A stretch of 64,000 nucleotides of DNA from assembly GCA_951804985.1 (NCBI GenBank), contig OX638131.1, positions 61,202,131 to 61,266,130 on the forward strand, in the 5' to 3' direction. A model generated the notes under the pieces. The model had not been told where the DNA came from, ran no database searches, and worked only from the letters and a program-made list of their open reading frames with translations. The translations under genes and the position numbers were made by a program. Shown here one piece after another: positions 20,227-29,699 of the stretch. Source of the stretch: Dryomyza anilis. Lineage: Eukaryota; Arthropoda; Insecta; Diptera; Dryomyzidae. Numbering within the stretch: the stretch's first letter is position 1; every line of letters starts with the position of its first letter.

Positions 20227-21291
20227 CTGCGCTCCACTTGAATAAGACCAGGTTTTTAAAGTCAAATTTTATCTCATATCTCGCCCTATTCATAATACAT
20301 CAATTTTGAGATTACTTTAATTTAAAAAAAAATCAGAAAAATGCAGTAAAATTTTGCTCCACTTGAATAAGGTCAGAAAAACACAGTAAACCATGGATTT
20401 TTGAAAACTTTAGTACAACACATTTAAGAGTCGCTAATATTATTAATATTTTAAAAGTCTATTCTTCAAAATAACTTTAAAGTAGTCCACGATATCATTT
20501 TAAAGAATACCTCAATCAAAATATTATGTAATCAAGGATACTAAAATCCTGACAGCAATTATTTTAAAAAAATGGCATTATTTATCATCAGCTTCATTAA
20601 TATTTTAAACTGACCGTTAATTATCATTTTCTGTACTATTTAACACACTCTTTAAGGATTTCTAATTTTAAAAGAGTTGACTTTGTACAACTTAATTCTT
20701 GCTTTTATTATCCCTGCTGCACATATCGGATAAGTGTTGTCATTTAATTGTTGGGAATTGCAAGGACAATGTTTGGTTAGTTTTAATACCATCAATTTGT
20801 TTTTGTAGACTTTTCAACATGAACTTTTCTAAAATCTCTTACTTAAAAAAAGTTCACCAGAAAATTGAGTATTCTTTTGCTCCAAGCGCTGTCTTTTTAA
20901 CATTGGTCAAATTTAATCAAAAAAATAAGGTAACATTACCCAGATGAACATCAAAACCTCATAATGTCTTGTCGAATTAGTATAGACTTAAATGTGGCTT
21001 TGAACACATTTATAAATACCTAAATCCGTTGAATTTGAATGCAACCAATATCATTTCCACAGTTAAAGTAAAATGTTTGATCAATTCCATTGATGTCCAA
21101 CATAAAACAAAAACGCAATGGGCATCATTGATAAGAATAGCAATGATAATATAAACAAGACCTAAAAAATTGAATTCAATTTTTAGATGTGGGCATAACA
21201 AAGCAATCTATCGAACTGCATACAACAAATGTTGATGCATTATGAATAGGGCGAGATATGACAACATTGACTTTAAAAAACTGGGCTTATT
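20227..21291. mobile_element. Tc1-like TIR element with internal direct repeats, ~1.06 kb
   Basis: Inverted ends: CTCCACTTGAATAAGACCAGG..TATCTCGCCCTATTCATAAT on the left, and ATTATGAATAGGGCGAGATATG..GGGCTTATTGAAAT on the right, about 65 bases. The motif CTCCACTTGAATAAG recurs inside at 20354, giving the IR/DR layout known in Tc1 relatives. The internal frame 20699-20947 lacks DDE transposase motifs, so the element is probably non-autonomous or too decayed. Confidence 0.65.
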
Positions 21292-21420
21292 GAAATTAAT
21301 GAATTTCCATGCATTTTCTCTCGGGCGTCTGGACTAAGAAACACATCTACATGTACACAGAAAAAATGTTGCTCATTCGCTCGTATAAGCGTGACTGAAA
21401 AATATAAAAACAAAAATAAA

Positions 21421-21562
21421 GTGTATGATCGTATGTGTGCAACTACAAACATATTGGCCATTCTATAAATAGATATTACTTGCAGAGACCCGTGTATGAT
21501 CGTATGTGTGCAACTACAAACATATAGGCCATTCTATAAATAGATATTACTTGCAGAGATCC
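21421..21562. repeat. 71 bp exact tandem duplication
   Basis: GTGTATGATCGTATGTGTGC starts at 21421 and again at 21492; the two 71-base units differ at one or two positions. The near identity suggests a recent event. Confidence 0.92.
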
Positions 21563-21670
21563 GTGCTTCGCTGTGGAAGTATTTTTGAATGTAGTAACCA
21601 AAACAAAAATAATTCTTCGCAAGAACTTCTTTTCTTCGGACTGCTTTCCCGTAGAATTTTTTTCGGTAGA

Positions 21671-21757
21671 AGTTTTAGTGTGATGAGTTTTAGTTTGATG
21701 AGTTTTTGTGTGATGAATTTTAGTATGTTCAGTTTCGGTGTGGTGAGTTTTGTTATG
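21671..21757. repeat. 15 bp minisatellite, about six units
   Basis: Units such as AGTTTTAGTGTGATG, AGTTTTAGTTTGATG, AGTTTTTGTGTGATG follow head to tail. The plus frame across them gives a five-residue repeat (SF-VM), with no evidence of a real protein. Confidence 0.85.
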
Positions 21758-22849
21758 GCAAATTTGCAGAGTTTAAAGAATTTGAGGTGGTTGGTATGCC
21801 CTGGTGTGAAATATATTCATGTCACATACACCATCTTGAAAATGTATCTTCTATGGGTGTGCCACGCCTAGTGGTCTAATCCCGCCCACATTACGCGAGA
21901 CGATGTATGGAGAAAAATCGGTAATTGAATTTTAAAACTTGATAGTTCAGAAACTATGGGGGACTCCATCGAAATTATTTTTTAAAACTCCAGGGTTTCA
22001 ATACAAAATTGTTTTTGAAATTTAAAATGTTGGGGCGTATACGTAACCTTAATTTGAAAAATATGTTTACCTTTTTCAAAGTTAAATGTATTTTATTTTT
22101 TAATAATGTTATTTTTATTTGAATTCGTGATTACAAAGCTTCTATAAACCCTTAGCTTTATTAAAATATGTTAATTAGTTACAGAGATATAAATAATTAT
22201 CCGATATAGTAGTTTGATGTTTAAATTCTCATAACTTTGTTGGAGTTCAGAAATCAAAAAAAATATGTACACAGTTTTTTTAATTTTTCGGTCACTATCC
22301 ATTCACAAAATTTCATCGTGCCAAGATTGATATTTATAACGTGGAATGACCCTTACCTAACTTTTAAAGTCCCTAATAATGCTGAATACTCTCACCCTCA
22401 GAATATTATTCACGTATAAAAAATGTATGCCTTATATCCCCATATCCGCATTTTTTTAACATCCGCGTTGTTATATCCTCAACTTTTCGAATGTTTTGGT
22501 TTCTATGAAAAAATACTAATTATAACTATTTTAAATGCTCATTTTTCAATTGAATATGTTATGTACGATTTCATTTCCCCAATGACCAATACTCTTCTCA
22601 ATCTAGGAATTTGCTCAAATATCTTAAAACAATTAACTACGAATAAACTAAAATATATATAAATATTTTTAATTAATAGTGCGATTTTACGTGGAGATTT
22701 TACTATGTTACTTACTCAAGATTCTTATCAAGACTCTTACTCAGTTCTTGAAAATTACATAAAGTTTTTGTAATATTATGTAAAACAAAAATATGTAAAT
22801 ATTATGCATAAAACTATTTTCTTGTTGCCTATATATATAAGTAATCGAA

Positions 22850-22955
22850 ATCTGCAGATTCATTCAACAGACAGACATCGCTGATCAAGAATATATATAC
22901 TTTTCCATACCGGAAAGGCTTCCTTTTTTTTTAGTATAGGGTATAAAAAATCTAA
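22850..22955 (+). repeat. Dispersed repeat R, copy 1
   Basis: ATTCAACAGACAGACATCGC..GATCAAGAATATATATACTTTTCCATACCGG, then CTTCCTT and GGGTATAAAA. The same order of motifs recurs at 24440-24597, 25110-25200 and, inverted, 36126-36330. Confidence 0.75.
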
Positions 22956-24439
22956 TTGGAAATTAAATATTTCACTTTAAAACCCATATGGATTTCCAGG
23001 GGTTCTGGACGAGACATGCATATGCTTAAAACTTTAATATCTCGAAGGAAAATTAATGAATTTACTTGATTATTTTGTGCAAGTAGTATATAAATAGGAA
23101 ACATATGCAAGAAATTAGAGAATTCTATACGGTAGATCAAAAGGAATAAATTAAATAGTTGTTGTTCCGGACGGGACTGACAGGTTAAAAATTATATTTT
23201 TATGTTTGACTGGATATTATTTTGGTCAGATTCACCCGAATTTCATTGGGCTTACATCAAACCATAAACAAAAGTAATCTCATTGTAATGTTATATAAAT
23301 CAAACAAAAAATCTTACTGCTAAGAAATCATAGTCGAAAATGTATAGAAATATCCAATAATTTTATATTTATTTGTTTATTTTAGGTAATAACTTCAGCC
23401 AATGTAAAAAAAGAAAGTATGAACTCTTGATATACATTTTTAAGTTCATCTGAATGTCATACTAAGATCGTAAATAAATAAATAAAAAGTCCTTCATGTG
23501 TGTACTGTTATTTAATTTTTTTTTATTTAAGCAAAAAGGACACAATATCAAGTGATAAAAAGTTAAAAAAAAAACTTAATTAGAAAGAGATATGCTTTTT
23601 TTTTTAAATTATTAAAATTGTGTGAATTTTATTTATTATTATTATTATTATTATTGGTAATAAAAATTGGTTTTAAGGATAACTAAAACCATAAAACCAT
23701 TGTTTTAATTTAATAAAAATTTTTATTTTTAAATATATACACATGTGGCATTCCACGTCAATTCGCCGAGGTTTGACCCTGACACCATTCGATTTGATTC
23801 ATATCTTAATATTTTTTTATTATTGGTCAATGAAGTTTAAATTTAATTTTACAGTTTTCTATCGCATCCCCTTCACCCCCTTAGCAAACTGTAGAAACAC
23901 GATTTTTGCTGTAGCGTGCAAAAAAAAATGTTTTATTTGGTTTCGACTTTTTCTCGATGTAAGCTTTAAGTTTAGGAGAGAACTTCAATAAAAATAAAAT
24001 TTAATATATTTTTTTCAATAACGGTTTTACTTAAAAACGAGTTTTTTGTAATTTTTTGTTTATGAAGCTAACTAAATGCTTTCAACAGCAAAATTTAATA
24101 ATTTTTGGAGATCTTTAATTACATTAGAAAAAATTCATTTAGGGAGGTAGAAATCTAAAAAAAGTGATATCACTCATCGAAGGTGATCTCGGAGGTCAAT
24201 TCAACTTGTGGAACGAATGTGTTAACGGTATATAAAACTACATGATCGGACATTAAATAACAAAGCTATAATGAAAAAAAAACGGTTTTGGCGGTTTTTT
24301 GGTTTCTGATAATCTTTCATTTTAGGGGCGGACTTTCAAAAATTTTTTAGTATGGAGACCGACCCGGCCTAATGCCGGTAGGTATTATGTAGTCTAAATT
24401 ATAAGTTTCATTGATCTAGCTCTTCTAGTTTGTCTCTAA

Positions 24440-24597
24440 TTGTGATTTCAACAGACAGACGGACATACAGACGTAAATCGAATCAAGGGTCATTCTGATC
24501 ACGAATATACTTTTCCATACCGGGATGTTACCTTCTGGGTGTTAAAAACGGCATTCCAAACTGAATATACCCTTTCACTCTTAGTGTTGGGTATAAA
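24440..24597 (+). repeat. Dispersed repeat R, copy 2
   Basis: Has CAACAGACAGACGGACATACAG, CACGAATATACTTTTCCATACCGGG, CTTCTGGGTGTTA, then CCAAACTGAATATACCC and GGGTATAAAA. Its last 40 bases form an imperfect inverted repeat (TATACCC..GGGTATA). Such ends close many dispersed repeats of fly genomes. Confidence 0.75.
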
Positions 24598-24677
24598 AAT
24601 GTGGACGGATCACACCAATTTTTGGAAAAATATTTGTACCTATGTAAATTCTAACAATACCTTTTAAATTTTATGAC

Positions 24678-24956
24678 TATATCGTCGTTGTAGTACTAAA
24701 AGTCACCAAATACATTTTTATGAAAAATGTATTTGGTGTATATTCAACTGTATATTTCAACTTTGATCGTAATTATTACAAACAGTAATTGATACATTTT
24801 TAAAGTTGAAATACCAATTGATAGATCGGTATTTCATTTGGTACAAATATTGAGCTCTTTAATTAGAATTTGTATGATATAAAAAGATTTTTGTAAATGA
24901 ATAATTGGCATTTTGAAAATGTAGTTGGTAACATTCAGTTCTACAACGACGATATG
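24678..24956. mobile_element. MITE family M2, copy 1 (~278 bp)
   Basis: Left end ATATCGTCGTTGTAGTACT..CACCAAATACATTTT and the inverted right end AAAATGTAGTTGGTAAC..CTACAACGACGATAT, about 40 bases. TA dinucleotides flank it. A second copy is at 39138-39401. Confidence 0.75.
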
Positions 24957-25089
24957 TTGAATACTTTTCGAGTTATTGGTATATAAAAGTGGCTTTGAAT
25001 GGGAGGTGGACGTGTCCGTTGACCGAGTTGGCTCATTTCCGTACTGAGATTCATTTTAAACATATCGGAACAAAATTTCGCAGAATTCT

Positions 25090-25200
25090 GACCAGTATTT
25101 CTCAAGTTATTGTGAATTCGGACAGACATACAGACATGGTTAAACGGACTCGGGTCGTGATGCTGATCAATAACATATATATATACTGTTCTATACCGGC
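25090..25200 (+). repeat. Dispersed repeat R-like segment, copy 3
   Basis: GTATTTCTCAAGTTATTGTG, GGACAGACATACAGACATGG and GATCAATAACATATATATAC keep the motif order of repeat R, but the GGGTATA end is missing; an inverted repeat begins directly after. Confidence 0.6.
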
Positions 25201-25219
25201 CACGCCACCTAATGTGAAT

Positions 25220-25272
25220 TAAATGAAGGGGCGTTACAATTATGTGCAGATATTGTAACGTCCCTTCACTTA
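25220..25272. repeat. Hairpin with 21 bp arms and 11 base loop
   Basis: Left arm 25220-25240 (TAAATGAAGGGGCGTTACAAT) and right arm 25252-25272 are reverse complements at 19 of 21 positions. It may be the vestige of an inverted-repeat element or an RNA hairpin. Confidence 0.85.
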
Positions 25273-25683
25273 ATATAACATGTACCTCATAGGTGTATGG
25301 TACCAAATACTTGAAAATATTTTTAAAATTGAAGTATTTATTAACATTGTTCGAAGTATAATGCAATTATCGGTGATAAAATACACCGGGTGCATGTATT
25401 TCCCAGTGACAACTATATCGGTTACAATTCGTTTTAAAATCGGCTGAATATCGTGGGACTACAATATTTGATTCATGTATAAAACGAAACGTCAAGTACG
25501 TTCATTTTGAGAGTTTTTATGTTAGCAGTTGTTTCTTTTGTTACATTTTATTATTGCACTACCCAAAAAAATAATGTGGTTGCTTTATAGGCCAAAAAAC
25601 GTTAAAAACTGCATGTAGTTATGCGGTTTTGCAGTGTCGTTGACGATATATACGTTTTAAAATAACTTTAATTATTCATCAAA

Positions 25684-26098
25684 ATTTTAAGATATTGTCT
25701 TAACGTGCTCAAGGTCCAGTCGGTACAAATTGGGTGTTTTGTACCAACAAATAAAACAACAAACAATTGGCAAAATGCATTGAGTGGCAGACAGCTGTTT
25801 CAGAGGCAGCCAAGCCCCTTCATAGCGATCTTTCTCTGCAGATTCAACATTTCAAGTCGCCTAAGTTTTCCAATAAACACAATAAGAATTATGTGCATTG
25901 AAGAAAGAACCAAAAGCAAAAATGTAAAAACTGCATCAACTCAAGATTTTGCCAGAGTTGCTGTTGCGTGCAGCAATTTGCTGCTGTACGATCTGCCACT
26001 CAATGCATTTTGCCAATTGTTTGTTGTTTTATTTGTTGGTACAAAACACCCAATTTGTACCGACTGGACCTTGAGCACGTTAAGACAATATCTTAAAA
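25684..26098. mobile_element. Foldback element FB1 (~415 bp, ~108 bp arms)
   Basis: The left arm 25684-25792 (TTTTAAGATATTGTCTTAAC..) is almost perfectly inverted in 25990-26098. The 200 bp between is unique. Blocks in the arm (AAGGTC, ACAAACAAT-TGGCAAAA, GACAGCTGTTTC-GA, GCCAAGC) recur with the same order in the larger foldback at 49441-50266, so the two seem to be one family. The 201-codon frame across FB1 reads through both arms and is not a gene. Confidence 0.8.
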
Positions 26099-26327
26099 TA
26101 ATCAAAAGAGGTCGTAAAACAAAAACAATTAATTCATCAAAATTTTTAAATAATTTGTTATGCCGCCAAGTCGATTTTTTTCTTTTTGGACTCTACACCG
26201 TCCAGAAAATATATCCGTTTGCAGATTCGAGTAACAACCAAGTATTATTTAAATTTTTTCCAGAGCACCGTGTAAAGGGATTAAAAATGTTCCTCATTAA
26301 AAATAATTAACAAATAATAAAACTCAC

Positions 26328-26500
26328 CTTATACAATTATCCGGATCCCCTTCACAGTCAGTATTACATCTAAAGCGCTCCCACGATAACCATCCCATAG
26401 GAGGAGTTCTAGCTAATCCATTTTCAAGGCAATTGATAATTGTAACGAATTTTAGAAAAATCAATGTAACACATATTTCTATTAACCATTTCAGTTCCAT
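26328..26500 (-). CDS. First coding exon of GH27 alpha-galactosidase / alpha-N-acetylgalactosaminidase
   Basis: Minus strand, ATG at 26500-26498, 57 codons plus two bases, ending at AAG|GTGAGT, a consensus 5' splice site with a phase-2 intron. Residues 1-24 ([10 protein letters not shown]..) form a signal peptide. Then [17 protein letters not shown] and [14 protein letters not shown], the diagnostic N-terminus of GH27 (TPPMGW strand of the barrel, and cysteines for conserved disulfides). GH27 lysosomal enzymes remove terminal alpha-galactose or alpha-GalNAc from glycoconjugates. The catalytic Asp residues are on later exons, which should lie at lower coordinates on this strand. None is seen down to position 1, so the intron exceeds 26 kb or the gene is truncated. 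Family and exon are firm; the exact orthologue is not. Confidence 0.9.
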
Positions 26501-27170
26501 AAAAATTTTATATTTAATCTGTAACCAACCAATAGATTTTTTGTTAATATAACTTTAAAATTATATTATCAGAGCTGTGAATGATTCAATCTATTTGTCA
26601 TTCAAACCCTAAAATTTAAGAATATGATTTGGTAATGTGAAAAAACAATCATTAACGCCAATTCAATTACTGATTGGAAAACAAAAATCATTACTTCTTT
26701 TTAACAAATAATTGCAATCACTGTTATTGAAATCTTAAATCAAATTCAGTTTATTTCATTCCTATCGTTAAAATCTTTTTGAAATAACTTTATTAGAATT
26801 ATTTACAAATTGAATCATAATAAGTTGCAATCACCTTTCAAATCATTGGACTACTCGAAATTTTAAGCTAAGTCTTTCATTCGAACCACAAAATTTTCAA
26901 TTCAGTTTTAATTCAGTGATTTAAATCATTGGTTAATTTAGACATGAGATTAAATCATAAAAAAACTGCAATCAGTTTTCAAGTCAAATGATTCAATCCC
27001 AAAACTAATAAAATCATTTATAAATTCATATGATTGCTACATGAACGATGTAAATGCAAATGATTTTGCAGTCACTTTGCTCAAATCACTTTTCTCACTC
27101 AAGATTTGAAGCAAAACATTCTCAAATTATTTTCGCACTCAAGATTTGAAGTAAAACCAATTTAAATCTT
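26501..27170 (-). promoter_or_regulatory. 5' region of the GH27 gene
   Basis: AT-rich sequence without coding potential upstream of the ATG. TTGGTTGGTTACAG at 26517-26530 (read on the minus strand, just before the 5' leader ATTAAATATAAAATTTTT) would serve as a 3' splice site, so a non-coding first exon may exist further out. From about 26560 to 27160 many diverged copies of 'AATGATTCAATC/GATTTGAATC' words appear, like an old satellite, with no firm promoter element. Confidence 0.35.
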
Positions 27171-27174
27171 ACGT

Positions 27175-27903
27175 CACGCCTAGCCTGAAATACTTTTAAC
27201 CCAAAAGTCGTTGGAGAACTTAAATATTTTAAGAATATGTTTCGGACATCCCCCGAGTATTGTAAAACTAAAATTAAAACTAAAATAAAAAAAATCGTAG
27301 GCAGATTTTTTAAAAATATCACGGTTTCAATTTTTATGTGCGGTCTTTTGAAAATATTGTTTTGATAATAACTATTTTTTTTTGCTCAAACTATTAACTT
27401 TAGCCACTAAAATAACACATACAAATTTCACATAATTTGTCTACCGTTATGGATCACAATGGTAACAATTGCGAAAACATATGTTTTTTTCAAAATAGTC
27501 CTTTTTTGAGCATTATATCCTTAAATACCATTAAATAGTCTATACATGGAATAACGTGTATAAAAGTATGTACCAAACAAACCAAAAACCAATCCGCTAT
27601 CATTAATAGTTGAGAAAATATTACAAATCAAAGTCAAATTTTCTTCAAAATTTTGTCAAAACACGTTCAACTTGTAGTAAACCATAACGAGTTATTTTAG
27701 TCGCTAAAGTTAATAGTTCTTTTAAAAAAAAATATTTTCAAAAAACTGCAAAAAAAATTGAACCGCGATATTTTAAAAAACCTGCCTACTATTTTTTTTA
27801 ATTTTAGTCTTAAAATACTTGGGGGGATGGATGTCCGAAACATATTCTTAAAACATTTAAGTTCTGCCACGACTTTTAGGTTGAAAGTGTTAGGCTAGGC
27901 GTG
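27175..27903. mobile_element. Long-TIR element, complete copy (729 bp)
   Basis: Starts CACGCCTAGCCTGAAATAC and ends with the inverse GTGTTAGGCTAGGCGTG. The arms match over roughly 150 bases, including CCCAAAAGTCGT, TTTCGGACATCC and the ATCGCGGTT block, with an inner inverted block TTAACTTTAGC.. as well. ACGT flanks both ends (27171-27174, 27904-27907). It could be a 4 bp target duplication or part of the TIR. No ORF: a MITE. The partial copy is at 17095. Confidence 0.8.
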
Positions 27904-28033
27904 ACGTGGTTTAAAATTTTTCAATTAACTTTTTTAAATCTTTGTGATTTAAAACATAGACAACTGCAAATCTTTGAAAATTAATAAGATATGTATTGAA
28001 GCATTTTTTTAGAAACAGCTTTGAAACTAAACA

Positions 28034-28460
28034 TTTGTTACGAAAAGAGGTAATTTGCTCCACTGTGCAAGAGTAAATGAGACAAAAGACCATTCAGCGC
28101 ACTAAGCAATGTGTTAGAAAGATACAGAAGATCATTCAGCGCATTGAGGCAATGTGCGAGCAAAAGATATAAGATCAGCGCATTAAAAACACATAAGTGC
28201 GAATGCGATGCCAATAGCATGCGTCATTCACATGCGTCATGCACGAGTTGTCGAACTGGTGCATGCAGTATATAAGGACGCCGCATCTGAGGCACAGCAC
28301 TTCAGTTAGAAAGTGGTCGAGTGCATCTCGTGTGAGATCAATGTCAAGTCAAATTGTGGACATGCAGCAGTTGTTATAATTTATAATTAGTAAAGTTGTT
28401 AGTTAATGTAGTTAAACACTTTGCATAGTATTTCGGGCAATCCAATGATTTTAACGGTGA
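28034..28460 (+). mobile_element. LTR-like segment with core promoter
   Basis: Begins TGTTACGAAAAGAGG. It holds three diverged repeats of CATTCAGCGCACT-AGCAATGTG (28091, 28132, 28170), then GCAGTATATAAGGACGCCGC with a TATA box at 28269-28276 and CTTCAGTTAGAA about 30 bases later, a typical arthropod initiator (TCAGTT) with proper spacing. GTCGAGTGCATCTCGTGTGAG follows at about the place of a downstream element. This is how fly BEL or gypsy LTRs are built. No second LTR or pol is near, so a solo LTR; ends are not exactly defined. Confidence 0.45.
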
Positions 28461-28500
28461 TTGCAACTTATGATGATTCAATCTGTAAATGTAAACTCAT

Positions 28501-28811
28501 ATTTTTACGCGCTCATCGCCACTAGCCAGGCATTTTATTATTCTCGGTATCTGCACTCGTGCAGATTCGATATTACAAAAAAAAAAAACGATCACAAACA
28601 AGCGACGAAAAGAAAAACTGCAGTTCTCCCACACGTGAAATGTGAAAATGTTTTTTTTCACATTCACAGTGCTACGTTATAAAAATAGCGGTACAACTAC
28701 GTGCAACAGCGGAGACAACCTTCACAATTCAGCACGGAGCGCTATTTCACACTGCCATATTTCACAGCCATATTGCCCAAACGCACTAAAATTGTGTGAA
28801 ATTCATTATTT
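28501..28811 (+). repeat. Dispersed repeat M3, copy 1
   Basis: Segment with CACTAGCCAGGCATTTTA, CTGCAGTTCTCCC, CACGTGAAATGTGAAAATG, GCGGAGACAACCTTCACAATTC, GCGCTATTTCACA and TTTCACAGCCATATTG. It appears inverted at 40270-40570 with the same order, and its second half again at 29206-29278. Confidence 0.8.
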
Positions 28812-29596
28812 TTTGAATCACTAAACAGATTTTAAAAAATGTAAAAAGTATTTTTGAAATTGGAAATTGTAAATTTACTGGTTATGTAGATAAAAATCAA
28901 TCAAGTTGAGATTTTTTCTTGAAAAGTTTTTATAATTTGTAAAAAATCCTAGTGGAAAAGTTTTTCGTTTTCAAATTTTTTTATTTTTTTGGTAAAGTGG
29001 ACTTCATTTTCTCCTTCAATACCATGGATTTTTTTATAATATTATTTGATAGAAATCATTACTGAGAAACTATTAAAAGATACAAATATTCTGAAATATG
29101 TATATGTAACTAATCTCCCATCACTGGTTAAAGTAAAAGCATTTTAATTTTTTTTTTACTTTGACCCACTATGGAAGTCAAAATTTATTTAGGGTATAAA
29201 AATCTCGAAACAACTGCGTGTAACAGCGGAGACAACCTTCACAATTCTGCACTGCGCACTATTTCACACCGCCATATTTTTTAAATTTTGTAAAAAATCC
29301 TAAAGTTATCCAGTTTTAAAAATTCTTTTGTTTATAAAAAGTTTATATTAAGAACTAAATAAAATGTGAGCACTAAAGAAATATTTTGTTTGGATTTTTT
29401 TTTGAAAATTGGACTTCATTTTCTCCTTCAATACCATGGAATTTTTTATAATATTTTTTGATAGATATCACTACTGAGAATCTATTAAAAGATAAAAATA
29501 TTCTGAAATATATTTAACTAATCTCCCATCACTGGGTAAAGTGTAAGCATTTTGATTTTTTTACTTTGGCCCACTATGGAAGTACAAATTTAAATA
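28691..29596 (+). repeat. Tandem duplication, ~506 and ~390 bp units
   Basis: Unit 1 28691-29196 and unit 2 29208-29596 share CAACT-CGTG-AACAGCGGAGACAACC at the start, GGACTTCATTTTCTCCTTCAATACCATGGA, CTGAAATAT, ACTAATCTCCCATCACTGG and CCACTATGGAAGT at the end. Unit 2 has an internal deletion. Parts of the unit (the GATTTTTTCTTGAAAA block and neighbours) recur inverted at 46380-46660. Confidence 0.8.
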
Positions 29597-29699
29597 TGGT
29601 GTTATTACTTATTCTTTGTAAGTACAGTGGTGGTAATCTAATTAGGGACAACATGTTTTTTGTACTTTTTTATAAAAATAATTTTTATTAAAGTACGAA

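Noticed and set aside
23743..23991. 82-codon ORF after GTGGCATTCCACGTCAATTCG
   Set aside because: Its start sequence is echoed imperfectly in reverse at 24185-24235, suggesting a repeat end; product is AT-biased with no motif.
25705..26310. 201-codon ORF
   Set aside because: It reads through both arms of foldback FB1; the two ends are reverse complements of one another, and no domain is present.
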